Source: Kitasatospora sp. CB01950
GTDB taxonomy: Bacteria > Actinomycetota > Actinomycetes > Streptomycetales > Streptomycetaceae
NCBI RefSeq assembly: GCF_001905465.1
Contig: NZ_LISX01000004.1
Location: 369,667 to 433,666 of the forward strand
Direction of reading: 5' to 3'
DNA length: 64,000 nucleotides
Below are positions 48,811 to 56,700 of this stretch, in pieces; positions within the stretch are counted from its first letter, which is position 1; each line of letters starts with the position of its first letter. The translations under genes and the position numbers were made by a program. Below the pieces are notes generated by a model that ran no database searches, was not told where the DNA came from, and saw only the letters and a program-made list of their open reading frames with translations.

Positions 48811-49518
48811 GTGCTCCACGTGGACAACGCCTCCCGAGACCCCGAACCCGACCCGCTGTCGCTGCTGGCCGAAGCCGTCCGCTGTGCCGAGGAGCGCCAC
48901 TGGGAGGTGGTCCCCGGGACGTGGCTGCTCGACGGCGACGGCGCGGCCGTCTGCTGCTCCTGCGGCGATCCGGGCTGCGCGCTCCCCGGCGCTCACCCCG
49001 TCGGGGAGGACTGGGGGCTGCTGGCCACCGTGGGGGCGTCGGTGGTGCGCGGGTGGTGGACGGAGCGCCCGGACGCGTCGATCCTGCTGCCCACCGGGCG
49101 GGCGTTCGACGTGCTGGACGTGCCGGAGGTGGCGGGCTGCCTGGCGCTGGCCCGGATGGAGCGGATGGGGCTGCAGCTCGGCCCGGTGCTGGCCGCGCCG
49201 GCCGCCGGCGGGCGCCGCGGGCGGCGGCTGCACTTCCTGGTGCTGCCCGGCGCGGCCGCCAAGCTGCCCGACCTGCTGCGCCAGATCGGCTGTCCCCCGG
49301 GCACGCTGGACCTGGTGGCACGCGGCGAGGGCGACTGGGTGGCGGCGCCGCCGTCCCGCTTCGGCGGGCACGCCACGGCGCTGTGGGCCCGGCCGCCCAC
49401 CCTGCTGAATCGTTGGCTCCCGGACGCGGTGGACCTGGTCGGCCCGCTGGCGTACGCCTGTCTGCGCGACCCGTCGGCCCCGCGCACCGTGCAGCGGGAG
49501 GCCGCCGCCGTGCGCTGA
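48811..49518 (+). CDS. Primase/polymerase (prim-pol N-terminal) domain protein, probably degenerate
   Basis: 235 aa, GTG at 48811. Opens with a domain annotated in many streptomycetes as bifunctional DNA primase/polymerase: LAEAVRCAEERHWEVVPGTW, zinc-like CCSCGDPGCALPGAHP, and SILLPTGRAFDVLDVPEVAG. In active prim-pol enzymes the last motif is an hDhD catalytic pair (VLDVD); here the second Asp is Pro, so catalysis is doubtful. No helicase or mobile-element genes accompany it. It is divergent from the NsdA-like gene across a 255-base region, and together they look like a conserved regulatory pair. Confidence 0.75.
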   Translation: MLHVDNASRDPEPDPLSLLAEAVRCAEERHWEVVPGTWLLDGDGAAVCCSCGDPGCALPGAHPVGEDWGLLATVGASVVRGWWTERPDASILLPTGRAFDVLDVPEVAGCLALARMERMGLQLGPVLAAPAAGGRRGRRLHFLVLPGAAAKLPDLLRQIGCPPGTLDLVARGEGDWVAAPPSRFGGHATALWARPPTLLNRWLPDAVDLVGPLAYACLRDPSAPRTVQREAAAVR

Positions 49519-49875
49519 GCGCCCGCCACCCGCGTACGGAGCGTGATCTTCCGGAAATGAGTCGTCATACCCGCAGGTCAGCAAGGCAAGCCAACCTATC
49601 GGGTGACAGCGCTCAAGGATTGGCGGCGGTTGCCGAGGGGATCATCCTCAGCGTCGGCACGGGGTCGGTGGAGCGGAAGGAGCGGTCGGGCCGAAAGGGT
49701 CGAGAGAGACGTGGGGGGCTGCCGGGAGGGCGTTCGGTCGGGGAAGCCGAGTGCGGCGGCACGGGGGATCAGGGAGGGAACGAAGGGGGAGCATGCGGGG
49801 CCCGGTGCGGGGACACCGGGCCCCGATGCGCGTTCCACGACTCCCGGGGCGAATCCCGGGAGCAGTGCCGAGCGG
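49519..49875. other. Intergenic region between primase-like gene and dmdR1
   Basis: No protein-like reading frame in sense orientation. It contains a weak iron-box-like stretch (GCAAGGCAAGCCAACCTAT, 49581-49599; about 11 of 19 matches to TTAGGTTAGGCTAACCTAA) and a G-rich tract. The likely start region of the antisense adm-like frame is here. Confidence 0.4.
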
Positions 49876-50562
49876 CTACGGCTGGGCGACGAACACGTGC
49901 GCCGCGATGTCCTTGCCGAGCTCGGCAGCGCCGTCGCCGGAGCCGACCAGCACGCCGCCGGCCGCCTGCGCGACCCGCACCGTCGCGCCGGGGCGCACGC
50001 CCGCGCGGCGCAGGGTGCGCATCAGTTCCCCGTCGGTCTGGATCGGCTCGCCGATCCGGCGCACCACCACGTCCGCGCCGTCCTTGCCGGCCACCGACTC
50101 CAGCGTCACCAGCCCGGCGTCGTAGCCCTCGCCCTCGGCCTTGGTGTCGCCGAGCTCGTCCAGGCCCGGGATCGGGTTGCCGTACGGGGACTGCGTGGGG
50201 TGGCCGAGCATGGCGAGCACCTTGCGCTCGACCGTCTCGCTCATCACGTGCTCCCAGCGGCAGGCCTCCTCGTGGACCTGCTCCCACTCCAGGCCGATGA
50301 CGTCCACCAGCAGGCATTCGGCGATGCGGTGCTTGCGCATCACCCGCACCGCGAGCCGGCGGCCGTCCTCGGTGAGTTCGAGGTGCCGGTCCTCGGCGAC
50401 CTGGAGCAGGCCGTCGCGTTCCATCCGGCCCACCGTCTGGCTCACCGTCGGGCCGGACTGCTCCAGCCGCTCGGCGATCCGGGCGCGCATCGGGGTGATG
50501 CCTTCCTCCTCCAGCTCCAGGATGGTGCGGAGGTACATCTCGGTGGTGTCGATAAGCCCTGA
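49603..50562 (+). other. Reading frame antisense to dmdR1, adm-like
   Basis: A 319-codon open frame runs exactly opposite dmdR1 and stops three bases short of its start. In S. coelicolor the antiparallel dmdR1/adm pair was described as two overlapping genes, both affecting siderophore and antibiotic production. The predicted peptide is His/Arg/Leu-rich (HHHVRAVLAGHRLQRHQPGV), and such frames also arise automatically opposite GC-rich genes, so its reality here is uncertain. Confidence 0.3.
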
Positions 50563-50565
50563 CAT
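49876..50565 (-). CDS. dmdR1: Iron-dependent repressor, DtxR/IdeR family (DmdR1-like)
   Basis: 229 aa. Divalent-metal-dependent repressor of siderophore and iron-uptake genes. Helix-turn-helix ITPMRARIAERLEQSGPTVS; metal-site residues Met10 and the CLLVDVIGLEWEQVHEEACR, WEHVMSE stretch (Cys, Glu and His ligands); and a C-terminal SH3-like domain (ELMRTLRRAGVRPGATVRVA) about residues 150-229. Length and motifs match S. coelicolor DmdR1, and the neighbours (SIS-domain gene upstream, purU and pdxH in the region) fit the same chromosomal neighbourhood. Confidence 0.93.
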   Translation of the reverse strand: MSGLIDTTEMYLRTILELEEEGITPMRARIAERLEQSGPTVSQTVGRMERDGLLQVAEDRHLELTEDGRRLAVRVMRKHRIAECLLVDVIGLEWEQVHEEACRWEHVMSETVERKVLAMLGHPTQSPYGNPIPGLDELGDTKAEGEGYDAGLVTLESVAGKDGADVVVRRIGEPIQTDGELMRTLRRAGVRPGATVRVAQAAGGVLVGSGDGAAELGKDIAAHVFVAQP

Positions 50566-50786
50566 CGCCCCTGGCTCCGTTCTTCGGTGTCCTCACCGCC
50601 AATTCTGACGTACGGAGATGACAACCAGGTGCGGTCCGCCGTTGTGCCCCGGCCCGCGAAGGCCTTCGGACGCCCCGCGCGACGGTTGACAGCCGGGCGC
50701 GCCAGGGGCCACCGTGCACGCCGTAGCCTTCTCCCCCCACCGCGGCCCGGGCCCTCCGGACCGCCAGCGCTCGGACGGAGCACGAG

Positions 50787-51536
50787 ATGACCGAACTGGT
50801 CGGCCGGTACCTGGACGCCGCCGTGGCCCACCTGGAACGGATCCGCGCCGAGGAGGGCGAGAACATCGACGCCGCGGCCGAGCTGCTGGCCGAGGCGGTC
50901 GAGCACGGCCGGCGGATCTTCACCTTCGGCGCCGGGCACTCCTCGCTGGCCGCCCAGGACGTGGTCTACCGGGCGGGCGGCCTGGTGGTGATGAACCTGC
51001 TCAACGTGCCCGGGATGACCGGCGTGAACGTGATGCCCGCACACCTGGGCAGCGCACTGGAGCGGGTCTCCGGGCTGGCCACCACCACCCTCGACCTGAC
51101 GCCCGCCCGCAGCGGCGACCTGCTGTTCCTGATCTCGCTGTCCGGCCGCCAGGTGATGCCGGTCGAGCTCGCCCGGCACGCCCGGGACCGCGGCATGAAG
51201 GTGATCGGCGTGACCTCGCTGGCGTATCCCGCCGCGGTGAGCTCCAACCATCCGTCCGGCACCTACCTCAAGGACAACTGCGACCTGGTGCTGGACAGCA
51301 AGATCGCCCCCGGCGACGGCGAACTCGACCACCCCGGCGCGGGCGCCCCGTTCGGCTCGGTCTCCACCATCGTCACCAGCGCGCTGATGCAGTCGGTGAT
51401 GGCCTCCGCGACCGCCAAGCTCGCCGACCGCGGCATCACCCCGCCGCTGTTCCGCTCCGGGAACGTGGACGGCGGCACCGAGTGGAACAACAAGGTGATC
51501 GCCGACAACGCGGAGCGCATCTTCTACGCCTGGTAA
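50787..51536 (+). CDS. SIS-domain sugar-phosphate binding protein
   Basis: 249 aa, divergent from dmdR1. Single SIS domain like GmhA/MurNAc-6-P etherase-type proteins: EHGRRIFTFGAGHSSLAAQD, LLFLISLSGRQVMPVELARH (the S-x-S-G phosphosugar loop appears as SLSG), GMKVIGVTSLAYPAAVSSNH and VMASATAKLADRGITPPLFR. Probably binds or isomerises an amino-sugar phosphate; annotated in streptomycetes as a sugar isomerase of unknown substrate. Start ATG at 50787 with GGAGCACGAG upstream. Confidence 0.9.
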   Translation: MTELVGRYLDAAVAHLERIRAEEGENIDAAAELLAEAVEHGRRIFTFGAGHSSLAAQDVVYRAGGLVVMNLLNVPGMTGVNVMPAHLGSALERVSGLATTTLDLTPARSGDLLFLISLSGRQVMPVELARHARDRGMKVIGVTSLAYPAAVSSNHPSGTYLKDNCDLVLDSKIAPGDGELDHPGAGAPFGSVSTIVTSALMQSVMASATAKLADRGITPPLFRSGNVDGGTEWNNKVIADNAERIFYAW

Positions 51537-51667
51537 CCGCCCGCCGACCGCCCCGCGCCCCCCGGCGCAACCCCGCCCATTCGGCCAACTCCCGTGCCGG
51601 TCGCGTAAGTTCCACCGACACTGGGAAGGACTCCCGAGACCGGTGAGACGGCGCTGCGGGGGCGGAC

Positions 51668-52630
51668 ATGGCGACTGGAGCGGGGCGACCGATCGGCTTC
51701 GTACGGGAGCAGGACCTGCTGCCGCAGCTGTTCTGGGCCGCCGACGGCGCGTCCCTGCAGGGTCAGGCCCGGGCGGTGGCACTCTCCCGGTGGGAGCTGC
51801 TGCTGCTGGTCGGCGCGGCCTTCGCCGGCTCCGCCGACGGCGCGCTGTACGCCTGGCTCGCCGCCGTCGCCTACCTCGGCGCGCTGTTCATCGCCGTCAC
51901 CGTCGCCTGGCAGAACCCGCAGCGGCTCTGGTACGACGGCCGGGCGGTCGCCGAGTCCGTCAAGACCCTGGTGTGGAAGTACGCGGTGCGCGCCGACTCC
52001 TACCAGCCGCCGCCCCGCAAACTTCCCGACGCCGAACGCCTTTACGACATCCAACTCTCCGGCATCCTCGGCGAGTTCGACACCGATCGGGTCACCCCGG
52101 GAGTCTCCGAGGAACTGCGCACCTGGCGGGCCCCGGCCCGCCACCCGCAGATCACCGAGACCATGGAACGGCTGCGCGACCAGCCGCTGCCCGTCCGCCG
52201 CGAGACCTACCTGCGCGAACGGGTGCACAGCCAGCGCGAGTGGTACCAGGCCAAGGCCATCCAGTGCCGCAACGCCACCCGCCGGGTCGGCCGGCTCGCC
52301 ATCGTGCTGCCCGCCGCCGGACTGCTGCTCGCCGTGCTGCGCGCCCTCGGCTCGTTCACCTTCGACGCGCTCGGCGCGATCTCCGCCGTCGCCGCCTCCA
52401 TCTCGGCCTGGGCCCAGCTCCGCCAGTACCGCCCGCAGGCCGCCGCCTACACCCTCGCCGCCGCCGAACTCTCCAAAGTGGAAGCCCAGTTGGCGGCCGT
52501 CGACCTGTCCGCCCCGGACGCCGAGGAGAACTGGGCCCGGCTCGCCCGGGACGCCGAGGACGCCATTTCCCGGGAACACACCACCTGGCAGGCGCGCCGC
52601 GAGGTGCGCAGCCTGGACATCCCCAGCTGA
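51668..52630 (+). CDS. DUF4231 (SLATT-type) membrane protein
   Basis: 320 aa. Two paired membrane segments: LLLLVGAAFAGSADGALYAW with LAAVAYLGALFIAVTVAW (about 44-82), and LAIVLPAAGLLLAVLRALGS with FDALGAISAVAASISAWAQL (about 215-257), separated by a cytosolic domain (RLYDIQLSGILGEF and REWYQAKAIQCRNATRRV, YLRERV). The arrangement and RLWYDGRAVAESVKTLVWKY are typical of DUF4231/SLATT proteins, a membrane-effector family linked by comparative genomics to nucleotide-signalling conflict systems. No SMODS cyclase or SLOG partner is adjacent. The alpha/beta hydrolase starts 14 bases after it, so they form an operon. Confidence 0.8.
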   Translation: MATGAGRPIGFVREQDLLPQLFWAADGASLQGQARAVALSRWELLLLVGAAFAGSADGALYAWLAAVAYLGALFIAVTVAWQNPQRLWYDGRAVAESVKTLVWKYAVRADSYQPPPRKLPDAERLYDIQLSGILGEFDTDRVTPGVSEELRTWRAPARHPQITETMERLRDQPLPVRRETYLRERVHSQREWYQAKAIQCRNATRRVGRLAIVLPAAGLLLAVLRALGSFTFDALGAISAVAASISAWAQLRQYRPQAAAYTLAAAELSKVEAQLAAVDLSAPDAEENWARLARDAEDAISREHTTWQARREVRSLDIPS

Positions 52631-52644
52631 CCTGGAGGCACTGC

Positions 52645-53514
52645 GTGGCCACCCGAAGGATCGACACACCGGACGGGGGCATCCTCGCGGTGGAGACATC
52701 CGGAGACCCCTCCGGCAGGCCGGTGTTCCTGCTCCACGGCACCCCGGGCAGCCGGGTCGGCCCCGCCCCGCGCAGCGCCGTCCTGGCCCGGATGCGGGTC
52801 CGGCTGATCTCGTTCGACCGCCCCGGCTACGGCGACTCCACCCGGCTGCCCGCCCGCCGGGTCCGCCACGCCGCCGACGACGTCACCACCATCGCCGACG
52901 CCCTCGGCCTCGACCGCTTCGCCGTGGTCGGCCGCTCCGGCGGCGGCCCGCACGCGCTCGCCTGCGCCGCGCTCCTCCCGGACCGGGTGGTCCGGGCCGC
53001 CACCCAGGTCTCCCTGGCCCCCCGCGACGCGGAGGGCCTCGACTGGTTCGACGGCATGACCCCCTCCAACGAACGCGCCTACCGCCAGGCCGAGTTGGGC
53101 CAACCCCGGATCGCCGGCCCGTTCCAGGTCCGCTCCCAGGTGATCCGCCGCGACCCCGCCCAACTGATCCGCAACCTCGTCCCCGAACTCACCGCTCCCG
53201 ACCGCACCGTCGTCGCCGACGTCGGCATCCGCCGGATGCTCCAGTCCACCTACCGCCAGGCCTTCCGCTACGGCGCCGACGGCTGGATCGACGACGTCCT
53301 CGCCTTCATCGCCGACTGGGGCTTCGCCGTCGACACCATCGGCGTCCCGGTCCGCATCTGGCACGGCGCGGACGACAAGTTCTCCCCCGTCGGCCACTCC
53401 GCCTGGCTCGCCGACCACATCCCCGGCGCCCAGCTCTACCTGGAACCCGGCGCGGCGCACTTCGGCTCCCTGAAGGAGATGACGGACGCGATCCGCTGGG
53501 CCGCCAACGCGTAG
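52645..53514 (+). CDS. Alpha/beta-fold hydrolase
   Basis: 289 aa from a GTG at 52645 (CTGGAGG 8 bases upstream). Classical alpha/beta hydrolase: oxyanion loop HGTPGSRVG, nucleophile elbow VVGRSGGGPHALAC (G-R-S-G-G, Ser nucleophile about residue 95), and late strands PVRIWHGADDKFSPVGHSAW (acid Asp) and PGAAHFGS (catalytic His). Substrate unpredictable. Next to the SLATT gene in the same direction and convergent with fxsT, from which it is separated by a structured repeat. Confidence 0.93.
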   Translation: MATRRIDTPDGGILAVETSGDPSGRPVFLLHGTPGSRVGPAPRSAVLARMRVRLISFDRPGYGDSTRLPARRVRHAADDVTTIADALGLDRFAVVGRSGGGPHALACAALLPDRVVRAATQVSLAPRDAEGLDWFDGMTPSNERAYRQAELGQPRIAGPFQVRSQVIRRDPAQLIRNLVPELTAPDRTVVADVGIRRMLQSTYRQAFRYGADGWIDDVLAFIADWGFAVDTIGVPVRIWHGADDKFSPVGHSAWLADHIPGAQLYLEPGAAHFGSLKEMTDAIRWAANA

Positions 53515-53521
53515 AGGGTGT

Positions 53522-53696
53522 GGGAGAGCACAACCAGGGGCGCGTGGGGGTACCTCCCGGCCCGCCAGGGCCGGGGGAGAACTGCGCGAGGCGGAAGGCA
53601 CCCCACCGCAAGGTCGCGACGCAGGACAATGACCTGCACGTGATCGCGACCTTGCGGGCGGGCCTTGCGCTTGTCGCGCAGTTCCCGCGCCCCTGG
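53522..53696. repeat. Dispersed structured repeat, copy B, with internal palindromic insert and inverted end
   Basis: Same GGGAGAGCACAACCAGGGGC opening as copy A, but about 34 bases (53545-53578, a palindrome-like TACCTCCCGGCC...GGCCGGGGGA) separate GGGGCGCG from GAACTGCGCGA. The hairpin stem is CCGCAAGGTCGCGA (53606-53619) with TCGCGACCTTGCGG (53644-53657), perfect over 14 bp, and the inner GCAGG/CCTGC stem is kept. An inverted copy of the opening motif (53674-53696) closes the element. It lies between convergent genes and probably terminates both. Confidence 0.8.
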
Positions 53697-53701
53697 CGTC
53701 C

Positions 53702-56700
53702 CTACAGCGGCTGCGGCTCCAGGTCGCGGTTGCTGCGCTGCCAGCTGCGGGCCGCGAGGACCGACGGGTGGTCCTCGCCGAAGAGTTCGACGAGCGCGGC
53801 GATGGCCTGCATGCGCAGGTTCTCCGCCTCGCTGCGCCGGCCGGCCACCCGGAGGGTGACGGCGAGGTTGGCCTGGCAGATCAGCGCGTCGGGGTGGTTG
53901 GCGCCGTAGCGGGTGACCAGCCCGCCGTACGCGGCGCGAGCCATCGCCTCGGCTTCGGCGAGCTCCCGGTTCTCCGCCAGCGCGTTCGCCAGGTTGATGC
54001 TCGCGTTGAGCGTGAACGGGTGTTCGTGTCCGAGCACCCGCCCGAGCCCCTCGGTCGCGCTGCGCCCGTGGCTGATCGCCCCGGCGACGTCGGAGGAGCC
54101 GCGCAGGTAGATGGAGAGGTTGTTCTCGCAGGCGTAGGTGAACGGGTGCTCGTCGCCGAAGAGCCGCCGGTGGCCCTCGTAGGCGTCGGTGGCGATGTCC
54201 CTGGCGGTCTCCTTGTCGCCGGCGGCGCTGAGGTCGGCGGCGAGGTTGAGCCGGCAGGCGAGGGCGTCGGCGAAGTCGGGGCCGAACAGGTCGATGTAGC
54301 GTTCGTAGGTGCGTTCGGTGAGTTCGCGGGCCTCGGCGTACTTGCCGGCGCGGCGGAGCGAGACGGCGAGCGACTTGGCGTTGCGGAGTTCTTCCGGCAG
54401 GTCGGACTGGGTGAGGTCGGCGAAGGCCTCGGTGACTTCCCGCAGCAGGTCCACGGAGCCCTTGTAGTCGCCGAGTTCGCGCAGGTCACGGGCGACGTTG
54501 GACTTGGTGCCGAGGGTGTAGGGGTGGTGCGAGCCGCGGACGGCGGAGTTGCGCTCGAAGGTGTCCTGGTCGAGTTCGAGGGCTTCGCGGCTGTTGCCCA
54601 CCAGGCGGTGGTCGATGGCCAGGTTGTTGGCGACGGTGAGGGTGCGCGGGTCGTCCTCGCCGAAGAGTTCGACGAACTGGCTGTAGGTGTCGAGGTCGAG
54701 CGCGAGGGCTTCCTGGAAGCGGCTGAGGTAGCGCAGGTCGGCGGCCATCGAGTTGGCGGTCATCAGGGTGTACGGGTGGTGTTCGCCGAGCAGTTCGCGC
54801 TGTCCGGCGAGGGTGGCCTGGTCGAGTTCGAGGGCGTCGTTGTAGGCGCCCTGGGAGCGCAGCACGTTGGCGGTCTGGAGGCGCAGGCTGAGGATCTGCC
54901 GCTGCCAGGTGCGCTTCTCGACCGGGTCGGCCTCGCTCTCGGAGCGGACGGTCCAGGCCTCGTCGAGCTGGCGGCCGAGTTGCAGGGCCTGGGAGAGGTC
55001 GACGCGCTTCCACAGGTAGCGGACGCGGTCGATGAGGAGTTCGCGGACTTCGCGCTCGTCGCAGTCCTGCGCGCGGGAGGGCGCGAGGTGCGGCCAGATC
55101 TTCTCCAGGGTCGGCCAGTTGGCGGGGTCGTCGGTGTCGCCGCGGGGCGGCCGGGCGTTGACCAGGATGCGGTGCACCTGGTGCGCGGCGATGTTGCGGT
55201 CGGCGTCGGTCATGCCGCTGCGGACGACGGCCTGGACGAGTCGGTGGACCTGGAAGGAGTCGGAGCCGGCGTCGGTCTTGGCGAGGGCGTAGCGGCTGAC
55301 GGCGCGCAGCACCTTGCCGAGCAGGAAGGTGTCGGTGAGTTCCTCGTCGTAGGGGTAGAGCGCGACGCGCATCTGCTCGGAGAAGAAGAACTGCTTGAGC
55401 GAGATCGGCTCGGGGGCGAAGAACGCGCAGAGTTCCAGCAGCCGGACGGCGGCGGGGGACTGTTCGCGCAGCCGGGTGATGGAGACGTTCCAGGTGAGGC
55501 CGACGGGGGTGGGGTAGTCGACGGGGGTCTCGCCGGCGGCGAGCACCCGGGTGGCCTCGGCCTTGAGCTGGCTGACGTAGGTGTCGACGGGGGTGCGGGT
55601 GGTCTCCAGCCAGGCGGCGGCGACCTCGACGGCCAGCGGGAGGTCGCCGACGGCATCGGCGACCCGGTCGGCGTCGGCGCGGGCGAGGCCGCGGACCCGG
55701 CGGGTGAGGTGGTCGACGGACTCGGTGCGGTCGAACACGTCGACGTTGAGCACGCCGGCCTGCCCGGACCAGCCCTGGTTGCGGGAGGTGACCAGGATGT
55801 GGCCGGGGCCGTCGGGGAAGAACCGGCGGATCTCGGACGGCTCGTCGGCATTGTCGAAGATCAGCAGCCAGTTGGGCGTGGGGTTGCCCTGGCGGAGCGC
55901 GTCGCGGGCGGCCTGGGCGGCCTCGTTGACGTTGTCGCCGACCCGCAGGCCGAGCCGGCTGGCGAGTTCGGCGAGGTCGACGACGACGTTCTCGCTCTGC
56001 TCGGCGTCGATCCACCAGACCAGGTCGTAGTGCGACATGTACCGGTGCGCGTACTCCAGCGCGACCTGGGTCTTGCCGACGCCGCCGAGGCCGTACAGGG
56101 TCTGCGGCGGCGGCAGCACGGCGGTGGTGCCGCCGGCGAGTTGGGCGCGCAGGTCGTCGAGGACCTTGACCCGGCCGGTGAACGAGTGGTTGCGCTGCGG
56201 GACTTCCCAGTAGGTGGGCTTGGTGCCGGGGAACCGGGGCGCGCCGGGGGTGCGTTCGGGCAGTTCGGTCTCGTTGCGGCCGAGGGCGCGCAGCAGGGTG
56301 GTGGCGGCGGCCTGTTCGTCGCGGCCGATCAGGTCGACCGGGTTGCGGCTGTTGTAGGGCGCGTTGAGGCGCACGTCGGAGACCCGGACGGGGATGAGCT
56401 GGCGGCGGGCGCCGGCCGGGTCGGCGAGCACGGTGCGGTCCCACAGCGCCTGGGCCTGCGGGGACTGCAGGTAGGCGGCGGACAGCAGGGCGACGGTGCG
56501 GTACGCGGAGTCGATCCCGCGGCCGGTGGCCTCGCGCGGGTTGGCGCCCGCGCCGACGTCGCGCGGCACGACCCGGTATCCGGCGTCGGCGAGCAGCGCG
56601 GAGACCCAGTCCGCCCAGGCCCGGTCCTCGGGGACGTAGCTGAGGTAGAGGTCGGCGGGGGCGGTGGGGCGGCGCCGGGCGAAGCCGTCGAGGTGGCGCA

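Noticed and set aside
49581..49599. Iron-box-like sequence near dmdR1
   Set aside because: About 11 of 19 matches, and it lies downstream of dmdR1 rather than in front of a likely iron-regulated promoter.
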